Below, in pieces: positions 1 to 8,969 of a DNA stretch of 64,000 nucleotides. The notes below the pieces were generated by a model. That model had not been told where the DNA came from. It searched no databases and saw only the letters and a program-made list of their open reading frames with translations. Source of the stretch: Hyphomicrobiaceae bacterium (lineage in GTDB: Bacteria; Pseudomonadota; Alphaproteobacteria; Rhizobiales; Hyphomicrobiaceae); NCBI GenBank assembly GCA_016793635.1, contig JAEUMD010000017.1:1-64000 (forward strand), given 5' to 3'. How positions within the stretch are numbered: the first letter of the stretch is position 1; every line of letters begins with the position of its first letter. Both the position numbers and the translations under genes were made by a program.

Positions 1-1224
1 GTCGGTATAGATGTAGAGCGGCTTGGCCTTGCCTTCGACCACTTCGCGGCTGATCACGATCGCCTCGACCCCGTCCAGGCTGGGCAGGTCGAACATCGAT
101 TCGAGCAGGATCGCTTCCATGATCGAGCGCAGGCCGCGGGCGCCGGTCTTGCGCGCGATCGCCTTGCGGGCGATGGCGCCCAGCGCGTCCTCGGCGAAAT
201 CGAGGCGCACGTCCTCCATCTCGAACAGCCGCTGATACTGCTTCACCAGCGCGTTCTTCGGTTCGGTCAGGATCTTCACCAGCGCCGCCTCGTCGAGGTC
301 CTCGAGCGTGGCGACGACCGGCAGACGGCCGACGAACTCGGGGATCAGGCCGAACTTCAGCAGATCCTCGGGCTCCACCTCGCGCAGCAACTCGCCGGCG
401 CGGCGGTCATCGGGTCCCCGCACGTCGGCGCCGAAGCCGATCGCGGAACCGCCGCGGCCGCGCTGGGAAATGATCTTCTCCAGCCCCGCAAAGGCGCCGC
501 CGCAGATGAACAGGATGTTGGTGGTATCGACCTGCAGGAACTCCTGCTGCGGATGCTTGCGGCCGCCCTGCGGGGGAACCGAGGCGACAGTGCCTTCCAT
601 GATCTTCAGCAGCGCCTGCTGCACACCTTCGCCCGACACGTCGCGGGTGATCGACGGGTTGTCCGACTTGCGCGAGATCTTGTCGACCTCGTCGATATAG
701 ACGATGCCGCGCTGCGCACGCTCGACGTTGTAATCGGCATTCTGGAGCAGCTTCAGAATGATGTTCTCGACGTCCTCGCCGACATAGCCGGCTTCGGTGA
801 GCGTCGTCGCGTCGGCCATCGTGAACGGTACGTCGAGAATGCGCGCCAGCGTCTGCGCCAACAGCGTCTTGCCGCAGCCCGTCGGGCCGACCAGCAGGAT
901 GTTCGACTTGGCGAGTTCGACGTCGTTCGACTTCGAAGCGTGGTTCAGCCGCTTGTAATGGTTGTGGACCGCGACGGAGAGCACGCGCTTCGCGTGGACC
1001 TGCCCGATCACGTAGGAGTCGAGCACGTCGCAGATCTCTTGCGGCGATGGCACGCCGTCGCGAGACTTGACCAGCGTGTTCTTGTTTTCTTCACGGATGA
1101 TGTCCATGCACAGCTCGACGCACTCGTCGCAGATGAACACGGTCGGGCCCGCGATCAGCTTGCGCACCTCGTGCTGGCTCTTGCCGCAGAAGGAGCAGTA
1201 CAGCGTGTTCTTTTCTTGGGCCAT
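1..1224 (-). CDS. clpX: ATP-dependent Clp protease ATP-binding subunit ClpX (3' end cut by window)
   Basis: AAA+ unfoldase that recognises tagged substrates and feeds them into the ClpP chamber. The start at 1224 gives [16 protein letters not shown]. The N-terminal zinc finger has Cys10, Cys13, Cys32 and Cys35. Walker A is GPTGCGKT and the Walker B region reads IVYIDEVDK. The pore and sensor regions follow in the usual ClpX order. The 408 visible codons are near full family length, so only a short C-terminal tail lies beyond position 1. clpP and tig lie upstream on the same strand, as in most alphaproteobacteria. The gap to clpP is 646 bp, so clpX probably has its own promoter. In Caulobacter ClpXP degrades CtrA, and ctrA is at 30.4 kb here. 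Confidence 0.97.
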   Translation of the reverse strand, partial: MAQEKNTLYCSFCGKSQHEVRKLIAGPTVFICDECVELCMDIIREENKNTLVKSRDGVPSPQEICDVLDSYVIGQVHAKRVLSVAVHNHYKRLNHASKSNDVELAKSNILLVGPTGCGKTLLAQTLARILDVPFTMADATTLTEAGYVGEDVENIILKLLQNADYNVERAQRGIVYIDEVDKISRKSDNPSITRDVSGEGVQQALLKIMEGTVASVPPQGGRKHPQQEFLQVDTTNILFICGGAFAGLEKIISQRGRGGSAIGFGADVRGPDDRRAGELLREVEPEDLLKFGLIPEFVGRLPVVATLEDLDEAALVKILTEPKNALVKQYQRLFEMEDVRLDFAEDALGAIARKAIARKTGARGLRSIMEAILLESMFDLPSLDGVEAIVISREVVEGKAKPLYIYTD

Positions 1225-1802
1225 CTCGATCTCTCACCTTCGTCCGAATGCGCAAAAAACTGCGCACCGGCTGGTATTGGCATCTTGAGCCCACCACGTG
1301 GGCTTCGCGGTCCGTGACCGGCGCGCCGGCAAAGTAACCGGCACCGCCAGAATCTTACGTAGAATCCCCGTTTCTCGATCTGAGCACGCTAGCGACCCGC
1401 AGATCAAGATTGGATTAAGGCCTCCTTGGCCCGCTGGCCCGCTCCGGCGTCACATGGGCCACACACTTGGTGTGTATGGCACGCCGTCCTCCAGGATCAA
1501 AACGGGTACATGCTCGGGTCTGAGCAACGCACCATGACCGGAAAAACCTGCATTCTTCCAATCTCAAATGAGAACATCCGTCGAACGACCGTTATTCTCA
1601 TCGTCGCTGTTCATCTTGTCCGCAGTTTGACCCAGCCACAGGATTTGAAATTGGGCGGTACGTCAGAAGAACGCAAGGGGCAAGACGCCGCGCAGGGTGA
1701 GCCATCCCAATCATTCCCGCGCCCCCTGTCCGCCCGTGATCGCCTCTGCGGGACGTGGCAGGCAAGGGGGCGCAGCGCGGCGCCCGTTCCGACGCGAACG
1801 AT
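1225..1802. other. Noncoding stretch between clpX and clpP
   Basis: About 580 bp with no convincing gene on either strand. The open frames here lack ribosome binding sites and recognisable domains. It should contain the clpX promoter, but I cannot identify clear -35/-10 elements. The clpP-side hairpin is listed separately. Confidence 0.5.
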
Positions 1803-1832
1803 AACGGGACCGAGCGGTAGCCCGATCCCGTT
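1803..1832 (-). terminator. Hairpin downstream of clpP
   Basis: Read on the minus strand, a 12 bp stem (AACGGGAUCGGG pairing with CUCGGUCCCGUU, with G-U wobbles) closes a 6-nt loop about 40 nt after the clpP stop. No long U-run follows, so it may be a weak or Rho-assisted terminator, or an RNA processing structure. Confidence 0.5.
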
Positions 1833-1870
1833 GTTCTCGGCGAATTCTGCGGTGTGGAGCGCGTGACGCC

Positions 1871-2515
1871 TCAGGACTTCGCTTCCTTGACGGCCTCGGC
1901 GACATCGTCGCGCTTCGAGAGCACGCGGTCGACGATACCGAAGTCGCGCGCCTGCTCGGCGGTCATGAAGTAGTCGCGGTCGAGCGTGCGCTCGATGGTC
2001 TCGTACGGCTGGCCGGTGTGGTGCACGTAGACCTCGTTGAGGCGCCGCTTCATCTTGATGATGTCCTCGGCGTGGCGCTCGATGTCGGACGCCTGACCGG
2101 AGAATCCGCCCGACGGCTGATGCACCATGATGCGCGCGTTCGGCAACGCGAAACGCATGTCCTTGTGGCCGGCGCACAGCAACAGAGAGCCCATCGACGC
2201 CGCCTGGCCTATGCACAGCGTTGCCACCGCCGGCTTGATGAACTGCATCGTGTCGTAGATCGCCATGCCGCTCGTCACCACGCCGCCCGGCGAGTTGATG
2301 TACATGGAGATCTCTTTCTTCGGGTTCTCCGCCTCGAGGAACAGCAACTGCATGCAGATCGATGCTGCCATGTGATCTTCGACCGGGCCGGTGACGAAGA
2401 TGATGCGCTCCTTGAGCATGCGCGAGGGAAGATCGTAGCCGCGCTCGCCACGGTTGGTCTGCTCGACGACCATCGGCCAGAAGGTGTTGGTGAGCGTATC
2501 GATGGGATCGCGCAT
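1871..2515 (-). CDS. clpP: ATP-dependent Clp protease proteolytic subunit ClpP
   Basis: Serine protease that forms the tetradecameric ClpP chamber, partnered by ClpX and ClpA. The 214-residue protein begins [20 protein letters not shown]. The catalytic triad is Ser107 in GQAASMGS, His132 in [10 protein letters not shown] and Asp181 in LDRDYF. The reading frame stays open upstream, but 2515 is chosen because an AGGAGAT ribosome site lies just before it and family members begin there. Length is normal. It sits between tig and clpX on the same strand, with a 251 bp gap to tig that can hold a promoter. Confidence 0.97.
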   Translation of the reverse strand: MRDPIDTLTNTFWPMVVEQTNRGERGYDLPSRMLKERIIFVTGPVEDHMAASICMQLLFLEAENPKKEISMYINSPGGVVTSGMAIYDTMQFIKPAVATLCIGQAASMGSLLLCAGHKDMRFALPNARIMVHQPSGGFSGQASDIERHAEDIIKMKRRLNEVYVHHTGQPYETIERTLDRDYFMTAEQARDFGIVDRVLSKRDDVAEAVKEAKS

Positions 2516-2721
2516 TTCGGAATATCTCCTGCGGGGGAACAGCCGCCCCTTGCCGGGGGCGGTCGACGGGCGATGACGGAAGCCGGCAACGGGCTTGCGG
2601 ATGCGTGACGCGGACTCGTGGCGGAATATCGGCGCAGCCGGAGCGCACCGCAAGAGGCAGTTGCTCCCACGGCGCGAATGCGCAAACCGCCGCAATGGGC
2701 GGCTTGCTTGGGAGTGGCCCC

Positions 2722-2747
2722 GCCGGGCGGCCTAGAGACTGCCCGGC
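2722..2747 (-). terminator. Hairpin downstream of tig
   Basis: A GCCGGGC / GCCCGGC inverted repeat (7 bp stem) lies 20-45 nt past the tig stop. It has no U-run. It may separate tig from clpP transcription, but the evidence is only the hairpin. Confidence 0.4.
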
Positions 2748-2766
2748 GTCAGACATGTGGTCGAAA

Positions 2767-4122
2767 TCAGGCTTCGGAAAGTGCTTCCATTGCCTTGAAG
2801 AGCTCGTCCTTGGTGACTTTGCGCTCGTCCGGCTTCACCTGATCGAGAACATAGTCGACGACCTTGTCCTCGAAGATCGGCGCGCGGAGCTGGGCCAGTG
2901 CGCCCGGAGTCTTCTCGTAATACTCGTAGACGAACTTCTCCTGCCCCGGATACTTGCGCGCCTCGTTCATAAGCGCGCGGCGCATCTCGTCCTGCGAGAC
3001 CTGGATCTGGTTCTTCTCGCCGATCTCGCCGATCACGAGGCCGAGGCGGACGCGGCGCTCGGCAATTCGGCGGTACTCGTCGCGCAGCTCGTCCTCGGTC
3101 TTGCCCTCGTCGGCGAACGTCTTGCCCTCGCGCTCGAGGCCGCGCTCGAGCTGGTTCCAGATGCTCTGGAACTCGCCGTCGACCAGCGATGGCGGAAGCT
3201 CGAACGCATGCACCTTCTCGAGAGCGTCGAGCAGCTCACGCTTGAGCTTCATGCGTGCCGCGCCGGCGAACTCCTGCGCGATCTGCGCGCTCACCATCTC
3301 GCGCAGCTTCTCGAGGTTCTCCGCGCCGAGCGAGCGTGCCAGCTCGTCGTCGATCGCCGGCTTCTTCGGCGCCGCGACCTCGCTCACCTTGGTCTCGAAC
3401 TGCGCCGTCTTTCCAGCGAGATCCTTGACCTGGTAGCTCTCCGGGAAGGTCGCCTCGACGACACGCTCGTCACCAGCCTTGGCGCCCTTCAACCCTTCTT
3501 CGAAGCCCGGGATGAAGTTGCCCTGGCCGAGCACCACCTGCATCGCCTCGCCGGTGCCGCCGTCGAAAGGAACGCCGTCGATCTTGCCGACGTAGTCGAT
3601 GGTGACGCGGTCGCCGTCGCCGGCGACGCGGCCCTCTTCCGCTTCATACGTTGTGGAACGTTGCGCGAGCTGATCGACGGCCTTGTCGATCTCGGCAGGC
3701 TCGACCTCGGCGACGAGACGCTCGAGCTTCAGCGCACCGTACTCCGTCGCCGGGATCTCGGGCAGCACCTCGAACGACATGTCGAATGCGAGATCGGCCT
3801 TGCCGTCGATGATCTGGTCGATCGCCGCCTTATCCTCCGGCAGGTCGATGGCCGGCTGCATCGCCGGGCGCTCTTTGCGATCGGTGATCGCCTTGCTCGA
3901 GCTCTCGCGCACCGTCTGCTCGAGAACCTCGGCCATCACCGAGCGGCCATAGAGCTTCTTGATATGGGCCAGCGGCACCTTGCCGCGGCGGAAGCCCTTG
4001 AGCTGAACCCGATCCTTGATCTCGTCGATCTTCTGGTTGAAGCGCTCGCCGAGCTCATCCTGGCCGACGATGACCTTGAGCTTACGCTTCAAACCCTCGG
4101 AGTTGATCTCGGTAATCTGCAT
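2767..4122 (-). CDS. tig: Trigger factor, ribosome-associated chaperone
   Basis: Binds the ribosome near the tunnel exit, shields nascent chains, and carries a peptidyl-prolyl isomerase domain. The 451-residue protein begins MQITEINSEG. The ribosome-binding signature GFRRGKVP is at residues 43-50. An FKBP-type PPIase segment lies at about 160-245 (VTIDYVGKIDGVPFDGG), followed by the helical C-terminal substrate-binding region. Length and domain order are normal for alphaproteobacteria. It is the first gene of the tig-clpP-clpX block on the minus strand. Confidence 0.97.
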   Translation of the reverse strand: MQITEINSEGLKRKLKVIVGQDELGERFNQKIDEIKDRVQLKGFRRGKVPLAHIKKLYGRSVMAEVLEQTVRESSSKAITDRKERPAMQPAIDLPEDKAAIDQIIDGKADLAFDMSFEVLPEIPATEYGALKLERLVAEVEPAEIDKAVDQLAQRSTTYEAEEGRVAGDGDRVTIDYVGKIDGVPFDGGTGEAMQVVLGQGNFIPGFEEGLKGAKAGDERVVEATFPESYQVKDLAGKTAQFETKVSEVAAPKKPAIDDELARSLGAENLEKLREMVSAQIAQEFAGAARMKLKRELLDALEKVHAFELPPSLVDGEFQSIWNQLERGLEREGKTFADEGKTEDELRDEYRRIAERRVRLGLVIGEIGEKNQIQVSQDEMRRALMNEARKYPGQEKFVYEYYEKTPGALAQLRAPIFEDKVVDYVLDQVKPDERKVTKDELFKAMEALSEA

Positions 4123-4337
4123 GATCGCTTCAGCCTTCGCTCGAATTGGTCGTGGGGACGGCCGTCGCGGCGCCCCGGTTGCATTGGCCCATGCGGGCCG
4201 GTTTCGAATGCCGTGCAGGCAATCCCAAGCTCGTCACGAAGCGTCGGAGCGCATCACCGTTCCGGGCGCGCGCCGGCTCGAGCCCTCTGGGATCAAACCG
4301 GCGTCAGCGTGAAACGGCCAGGGCGCGGATCGGGTGC

Positions 4338-4421
<84 letters not shown>

Positions 4422-4676
4422 AAGCACCCGGCGCCGGAGCCGATCCGGGATGCAGATAAGCCGGACCCCGCCGCCGAAAACCGTCGTGACGCCAGCGGCA
4501 TCCTTCCAGTCAGGGCTCGAGGGCCGGCTCTTGGCCTTACTTCGCGAGACAAGTCTCGGCGCCACATATATCTGCCCTCATGCGCCAAGATCAATCGCCA
4601 TCGTCGATCGTCGCAAATCACCGTGACGGACCACCGTCCGCAAACGGTACCGATCGAGAGCGCGTTGGGCGCGCGC

Positions 4677-4829
4677 CTACCGCGACGACGATACCAGCAC
4701 GGCGATGATGATCGACGACGTCACCGGTAGTACCAGCATCCACGGCGGTATGGCGTCGAAATTGAACATGTTATTGGCATAGGCCACCAGGGCGGCAATT
4801 CCCGCCAGGGGCATCATGAGTTTCAGCAT
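4677..4829 (-). CDS. Small membrane protein, 50 aa, unknown function
   Basis: Not a recognised family. The frame starts MLKLMMPLAGIAALVAYANN and ends with a hydrophobic stretch (WMLVLPVTSSIIIAVLV) before SSR and a TAG stop. Both halves are hydrophobic enough to cross the membrane, suggesting a two-segment hairpin microprotein. The start is well supported: AGGATAGGAG lies about 6 nt before the ATG. It sits alone between tRNA-Leu and the outer-membrane protein gene on the same strand. Coding status rests on the ribosome site and the hydrophobic pattern. Confidence 0.6.
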   Translation of the reverse strand: MLKLMMPLAGIAALVAYANNMFNFDAIPPWMLVLPVTSSIIIAVLVSSSR

Positions 4830-4960
4830 TTGGCGCTCCTATCCTCGCCAGGGTGCTCGCACACCTGTGCCGAGGACGAAGCAAGCCGCATGCCGCGCCA
4901 CCGAACGATACGTGTTTCGAAAAAATAACTGCGAATTTCGTCAGTTACACGAGACACAGA

Positions 4961-4989
4961 ACGGCCGCCCCGTTTTCCGGAGCGGCCGT
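4961..4989 (-). terminator. Terminator hairpin after the beta-barrel gene
   Basis: Perfect ACGGCCGC / GCGGCCGT 8 bp arms with an inner CCG/CGG pairing, about 60 nt past the stop of the outer-membrane protein gene. On the minus strand it is followed by TCTGTGTCT, only a loose U tract. It also lies upstream of the microprotein gene, so it may insulate the two. Confidence 0.65.
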
Positions 4990-5046
4990 GCCAAGCCGTT
5001 TTCGAACCTCGCGGCCCGCGATGTCCCCGTCAGGGACAGCTCAAGC

Positions 5047-5991
5047 TTACTTGAGTTGCTCGACGACAGTCGTGCCGCCGCCGCCCAGGTGGTAGCGAAG
5101 GCCGACCTTGATCTCATGGGCCGTCAGGTCGTCGAATCGCACCGCCGGATTGACGTTGAAGCCGGTGTCGCTGCGCTGGCTGGCGATCGAACCCATGTCG
5201 ATGTAGCGGTAGCCGACGTCGAGGATGGCGCGGTCGGAGATCTGGTAGCCGACACCCGCCATCAGCGACCAGGCGAAGGCGAGATCGTTGTTGCCGTGGA
5301 TCTGGTTGGTCAGGAACGGATTCTGCGTGAAGTAGATGTTGTCGAGCTGGTGGTAGGCGGCCCCCACGCCCGCGCCGACGTAGGGGACGAAACCGCCCCA
5401 GTTGCCGAGATCCTTGTAGATGTTCAGCATCAGCGTGTAGGTCTTGAGCGACGTGTGCATCGGGTCGTCGGTGACCGGCTCGTCGTAGCTCGGATCGTTC
5501 GGGTAGATGTTGGTGATCGTGAATTCGCGCGGCTCGCCGTCGAATTTGCGGTCGCCACGGAAACCCAGCATGACCTCGGCGCGGAACCCGCGAGAACCCG
5601 TGCCGCAACCGGCGCCGATCTCACCGAGCCAGGTGTTCTCGAGGCTGGCATTGGCGACCTCGTCACCGACATAGGTGTAGCTCTGGCCGGTCATCGAGCC
5701 GCCATAGTTGGCGCCGTGGTGGTTGGTCTCGCCGTACCCGCTCGGGTCGTCGCTCCAGTACTGCGTGATGTTGTTGACCGGCCACTTGGCGTCCGGCGAG
5801 CGCGACCACGAATAGCCGACGTCGGCGCGGAAATAGCACGGGCCGGCGGCGTCGCGGACGACCTGCGGCAGCGGCACGTAGCCGTCCTTGGTGGAGCCGT
5901 AGCCACCGAGATCGGCGGCCAGGGCCGGCGCGGCGGCCGCCACCACGGCGAATGCTGCCGAGGCGATACGAGCCTTATCGAAAGTGTTCAT
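5047..5991 (-). CDS. Outer-membrane beta-barrel protein, exported
   Basis: Predicted porin-like or surface beta-barrel protein of the alphaproteobacterial 25-34 kDa type. The 314-residue product starts MNTFDKARIASAAFAVVAAA with a Sec signal peptide ending APALAAD (cleavage near residue 26). The rest has alternating amphipathic strands rich in Gly, Tyr and Trp, such as FVPYVGAGVGAAYHQL, AILDVGYRYIDMG and HEIKVGLRYHLGGG near the end. The start at 5991 is preceded by AGAGGG and fits the signal peptide; the frame is open further upstream but without such features. A perfect CtrA box lies 84 bp upstream, so cell-cycle-dependent expression is likely (inference). It does not end in the usual terminal Phe or Tyr, but in VEQLK. 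Confidence 0.88.
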   Translation of the reverse strand: MNTFDKARIASAAFAVVAAAAPALAADLGGYGSTKDGYVPLPQVVRDAAGPCYFRADVGYSWSRSPDAKWPVNNITQYWSDDPSGYGETNHHGANYGGSMTGQSYTYVGDEVANASLENTWLGEIGAGCGTGSRGFRAEVMLGFRGDRKFDGEPREFTITNIYPNDPSYDEPVTDDPMHTSLKTYTLMLNIYKDLGNWGGFVPYVGAGVGAAYHQLDNIYFTQNPFLTNQIHGNNDLAFAWSLMAGVGYQISDRAILDVGYRYIDMGSIASQRSDTGFNVNPAVRFDDLTAHEIKVGLRYHLGGGGTTVVEQLK

Positions 5992-6074
5992 TTGGCTGTC
6001 CCTCTGAAAACAGGCACTCGGTCGTGGAGGCCTGCAGACCTCTTGCTTTGCAGAGCGATCTTGGGACAGTGCGG

Positions 6075-6089
6075 TTAAGTTCGAGTTAA
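6075..6089 (-). promoter_or_regulatory. Perfect CtrA box upstream of the beta-barrel gene
   Basis: TTAA-N7-TTAA with an extra C on the minus strand (TTAACTCGAACTTAAC), matching the Caulobacter CtrA consensus TTAA-N7-TTAAC. It lies 84 bp upstream of the beta-barrel start on that strand and about 180 bp upstream of cysK on the other. Confidence 0.75.
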
Positions 6090-6271
6090 GCCGTGTTCCA
6101 ATTCGGGGCACGCCTCCGCGAACCCCTTTTGCGCGGCCTTGCGGGTCGCCACGGGCGCAGGTAGGTTGGCGCGCGATTTTTCGCTGGCCGAAGCCCGGCT
6201 CTTGGCCACCCGCCGGGGTCTCAACTGGCACGCCCCGGACTGGGACGTGCGGGACGATGAAGGAGCAGACT

Positions 6272-7321
6272 GTGAAATTCAGGGAGAGCGTCGCGGCTGC
6301 CGTCGGTCGCACACCGCTCATCAAGCTCCGACGTGCCAGTGAGGAGACCGGTTGCACCGTTCTCGGCAAGGCCGAGTTCATGAACCCCGGCCAATCGGTC
6401 AAGGACCGCGCGGCTCTCTATATCATCGAGGATGCCGTGCGGCTCGGGAAGCTGCGTCCCGGCGGCACGATCGTCGAGGGAACGGCCGGGAACACCGGCA
6501 TCGGCCTGACCGTCCTCGCCAACGCACTCGGCTTCAAGTGCGTGATCGTCATTCCCGAGACCCAGTCCCAGGAAAAGAAGGACACGCTGCGCCTACTCGG
6601 CGCCGAGGTCGTCGAAGTACCCGCCGTCCCGTTCAAGAACCCCAACAATTACGTGAAGTATTCGGCACGCCTCGCCGAACAGCTCGCGGAGCGGCTGCCG
6701 AGTGGCGCCGTGTGGGCGAACCAGTTCGACAACGTCGCCAACCGCCAGGCGCACATTGAGACGACGGCGGAAGAGATCTGGGCCGATACCGACGGCAAGA
6801 TCGACGGGTTCATCTGTGCGGTCGGCTCTGGTGGCACGCTCGGCGGCATCTCGATCGGCCTCAAGGCCAAGCGCGACGACATCGTCATCGGTCTCGCCGA
6901 CCCGTTCGGCGCCGCACTCTACAGCTATTACACGACGGGCGAGCTCAAGGCCGAAGGGTCATCCATCACGGAAGGCATCGGCCAGGGCCGCGTGACCAAG
7001 AACCTCGAAGGCGTGAAGGTCGACCGAGCCTACCGCATCGACGACGGCGAGGCGCTGAGCACGGTGTTTGCGCTGCTCGCGCACGAGGGCTTCTGCCTCG
7101 GGCCGTCGTCGGGCGTCAACGTCGCCGGCGCTGTCCGTCTCGCGCGCGACATGGGGCCCGGTCATACCATCGTGACGATCCTGTGCGATCTCGGCTATCG
7201 CTATCAGTCGAAGCTTTTCAATCCGGCCTTCCTGAAGAGCAAGGGACTGCCCGTCCCTGAATGGCTCGAGCGGCAGGGCACAACCCTGCCCCAGGTCTTT
7301 GCCGATTCACAAACCCAATAA
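6272..7321 (+). CDS. cysK: Cysteine synthase A (O-acetylserine sulfhydrylase)
   Basis: PLP enzyme that makes cysteine from O-acetylserine and sulfide. The PLP lysine is Lys44 in PGQSVKDR. The phosphate loop is GTAGNTGIG and a second glycine loop is GSGGTLGG. Length is 349 residues from GTG 6272. I prefer this GTG over the ATG at 6257 because AAGGAG at 6260-6265 is spaced 6 nt from it, while nothing precedes the ATG. It forms a likely two-gene unit with sseA, 56 bp downstream. The C-terminal extension (WLERQGTTLPQVFADSQTQ) is longer than in E. coli CysK, as in other rhizobial CysK-type proteins. Confidence 0.92.
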   Translation: MKFRESVAAAVGRTPLIKLRRASEETGCTVLGKAEFMNPGQSVKDRAALYIIEDAVRLGKLRPGGTIVEGTAGNTGIGLTVLANALGFKCVIVIPETQSQEKKDTLRLLGAEVVEVPAVPFKNPNNYVKYSARLAEQLAERLPSGAVWANQFDNVANRQAHIETTAEEIWADTDGKIDGFICAVGSGGTLGGISIGLKAKRDDIVIGLADPFGAALYSYYTTGELKAEGSSITEGIGQGRVTKNLEGVKVDRAYRIDDGEALSTVFALLAHEGFCLGPSSGVNVAGAVRLARDMGPGHTIVTILCDLGYRYQSKLFNPAFLKSKGLPVPEWLERQGTTLPQVFADSQTQ

Positions 7322-7377
7322 ACATCGAAGCCCTTCCGCCCGGAGAGCAGCCGGGTGTCCCGACAAGGAGTGAGCAC

Positions 7378-8256
7378 GTGCCCCTGAGCGCAAAGAACTG
7401 GATCGTTGAAACCGAGTGGCTGGCCGAGCATCTGCACGCTCCCGACCTCATCATACTCGACGGCTCCTGGCACCTGCCGACCGAGAACCGCGACCCGAAA
7501 GCGGAGTACAACGAGGCGCACATTCCCGGAGCGATGTTCTTCGACATCGACGATCTTTCCGACGAGAAGTCGCCGCTGCCGCACATGCTGCCCTCGACGG
7601 TGAAGTTCGCCAGCCGCATGAAAAAGATGGGCGTCGGCGACGGCATGCGCATCGTGGTCTACGATGCCGACGGCATCTACTCGGCCGCGCGTGTGTGGTG
7701 GACGTTCCGCGCGATGGGACACAACGACGTCGCAGTTCTGAACGGCGGATTGAAAAAGTGGAAGGCCGAAGGCCGGCCGCTCGACGACGGCCCGCAGATC
7801 AAGCGTTCCGAGCGCCATTACACGCCACTTCAGAACACCGAGCTGATCCGTGACTTGGACGACATGCGCGCACTGCTGCGCAGCGGCGCCGAGCAAATTA
7901 TCGACGCCCGCTCGCCGGGACGTTTTGCCGGAACGGAGCCCGAGCCCCGCGAGGGCCTTCGTGGCGGTCACATTCCCGGTTCGCGCAACGTGCACTACGC
8001 CGACATGCTCAATCCGGACGGCACGTTCAAAACCCGTGACGAACTCGCCAAGGCATTTACTGCCGCTGGCGTCGATATTCACAAGCCGGCCGTGACCACG
8101 TGCGGCTCGGGCGTCACCGCCGCGATTGTTTCTCTGGGCCTGGCCGTCCTCGGTCACGTCAACGTACCCGTGTACGACGGCAGTTGGGCCGAGTGGGGCC
8201 AGGACAACGGCCTGCCGGTCGAAACGGGGCCGGCATCTGCGAGCGCCGCCGCCTGA
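7378..8256 (+). CDS. sseA: 3-mercaptopyruvate/thiosulfate sulfurtransferase
   Basis: Two tandem rhodanese domains, 292 residues. The first domain carries no catalytic Cys. The second has Cys242 in the loop CGSGVTA, typical of mercaptopyruvate sulfurtransferases rather than thiosulfate-specific rhodaneses. The start is GTG 7378, preceded by AAGGAG at a 7-nt spacing; the reading frame continues upstream into cysK but has no ribosome site there. It is linked to cysK, so the pair probably handles cysteine-derived sulfur. The protein carries no signal peptide and is likely cytoplasmic. Confidence 0.9.
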   Translation: MPLSAKNWIVETEWLAEHLHAPDLIILDGSWHLPTENRDPKAEYNEAHIPGAMFFDIDDLSDEKSPLPHMLPSTVKFASRMKKMGVGDGMRIVVYDADGIYSAARVWWTFRAMGHNDVAVLNGGLKKWKAEGRPLDDGPQIKRSERHYTPLQNTELIRDLDDMRALLRSGAEQIIDARSPGRFAGTEPEPREGLRGGHIPGSRNVHYADMLNPDGTFKTRDELAKAFTAAGVDIHKPAVTTCGSGVTAAIVSLGLAVLGHVNVPVYDGSWAEWGQDNGLPVETGPASASAAA

Positions 8257-8489
8257 CTACACCGGCGGCCCTTCGCCCGCCTGCGGACCGCCTATTGTGC
8301 GCTGCGGCAAAATTCGTCAGGTGGGTGAATTGCGCCGTGCGTGCACCTATGTTAGCGGCTTGATCGAAATCAAAGGGCCATTGTGCATCGCGGCATTAGC
8401 CCTTTGACCCGCAAAGCAGCGGCACGCGGGGCCCGGCGACGAAACGCCAAGCCACCGCTACCGCCGACGCCGTTTCGGAAAGACCGAGT

Positions 8490-8867
8490 ATGAAGCCGAG
8501 CGCCACCAACCTGCCCGACCGAATCCATCCGCAAGAGGCTCACGACCTCATGAAGGAGATCGGCCTCGTAATGGTCGACATCCGCACGCCGCCCGAATGG
8601 ATGCGGACGGGGGTTGCGGAAGGCGCGGTGGCCCTGACCCCGTCCGGCCCCGAGTTCGTCAACGACATTCTCGACCTGCTCGGCGGCGACAAGACCAAGC
8701 CGTTCGCGCTGATCTGCGCCTCCGGCAACCGTTCGGCGCATGCCCAGCGCTTCATGCAGGCCCAGGGTTTCACTCACTGCATCAACGTGGTCGAGGGCAT
8801 GACGGGCGGCCCTGGCCCTGGTTGGATACTTCGCGGCCTGCCGACCGTTCCCTATCACCACCGCTGA
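8490..8867 (+). CDS. Single-domain rhodanese-like protein
   Basis: A 125-residue single rhodanese domain. The active-site loop is ICASGNRS with Cys76. The CH2-like motif is VDIRTPPEWMRTG and the C-terminal part reads VVEGMTGGPGPGW. Such proteins carry persulfide sulfur or detoxify thiosulfate or cyanide. It follows cysK-sseA by 233 bp on the same strand, consistent with a sulfur-metabolism neighbourhood, though the gap allows an independent promoter. The substrate cannot be told from sequence. Confidence 0.85.
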   Translation: MKPSATNLPDRIHPQEAHDLMKEIGLVMVDIRTPPEWMRTGVAEGAVALTPSGPEFVNDILDLLGGDKTKPFALICASGNRSAHAQRFMQAQGFTHCINVVEGMTGGPGPGWILRGLPTVPYHHR

Positions 8868-8969
8868 GCCTCACACCACCGCTGTGCCCCGACACCGGTC
8901 GGCGCCTCCGCCGTCGAGGCGTTTGAGGCTACGTGGGTTTCGTTCGTGGTGTGCCGTTGGCACGGCCCG

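Noticed and set aside
8951-8963. GTGCC-GTT-GGCAC hairpin after the pirin gene
   Set aside because: A 5 bp stem without a U-run is too weak to call a terminator.
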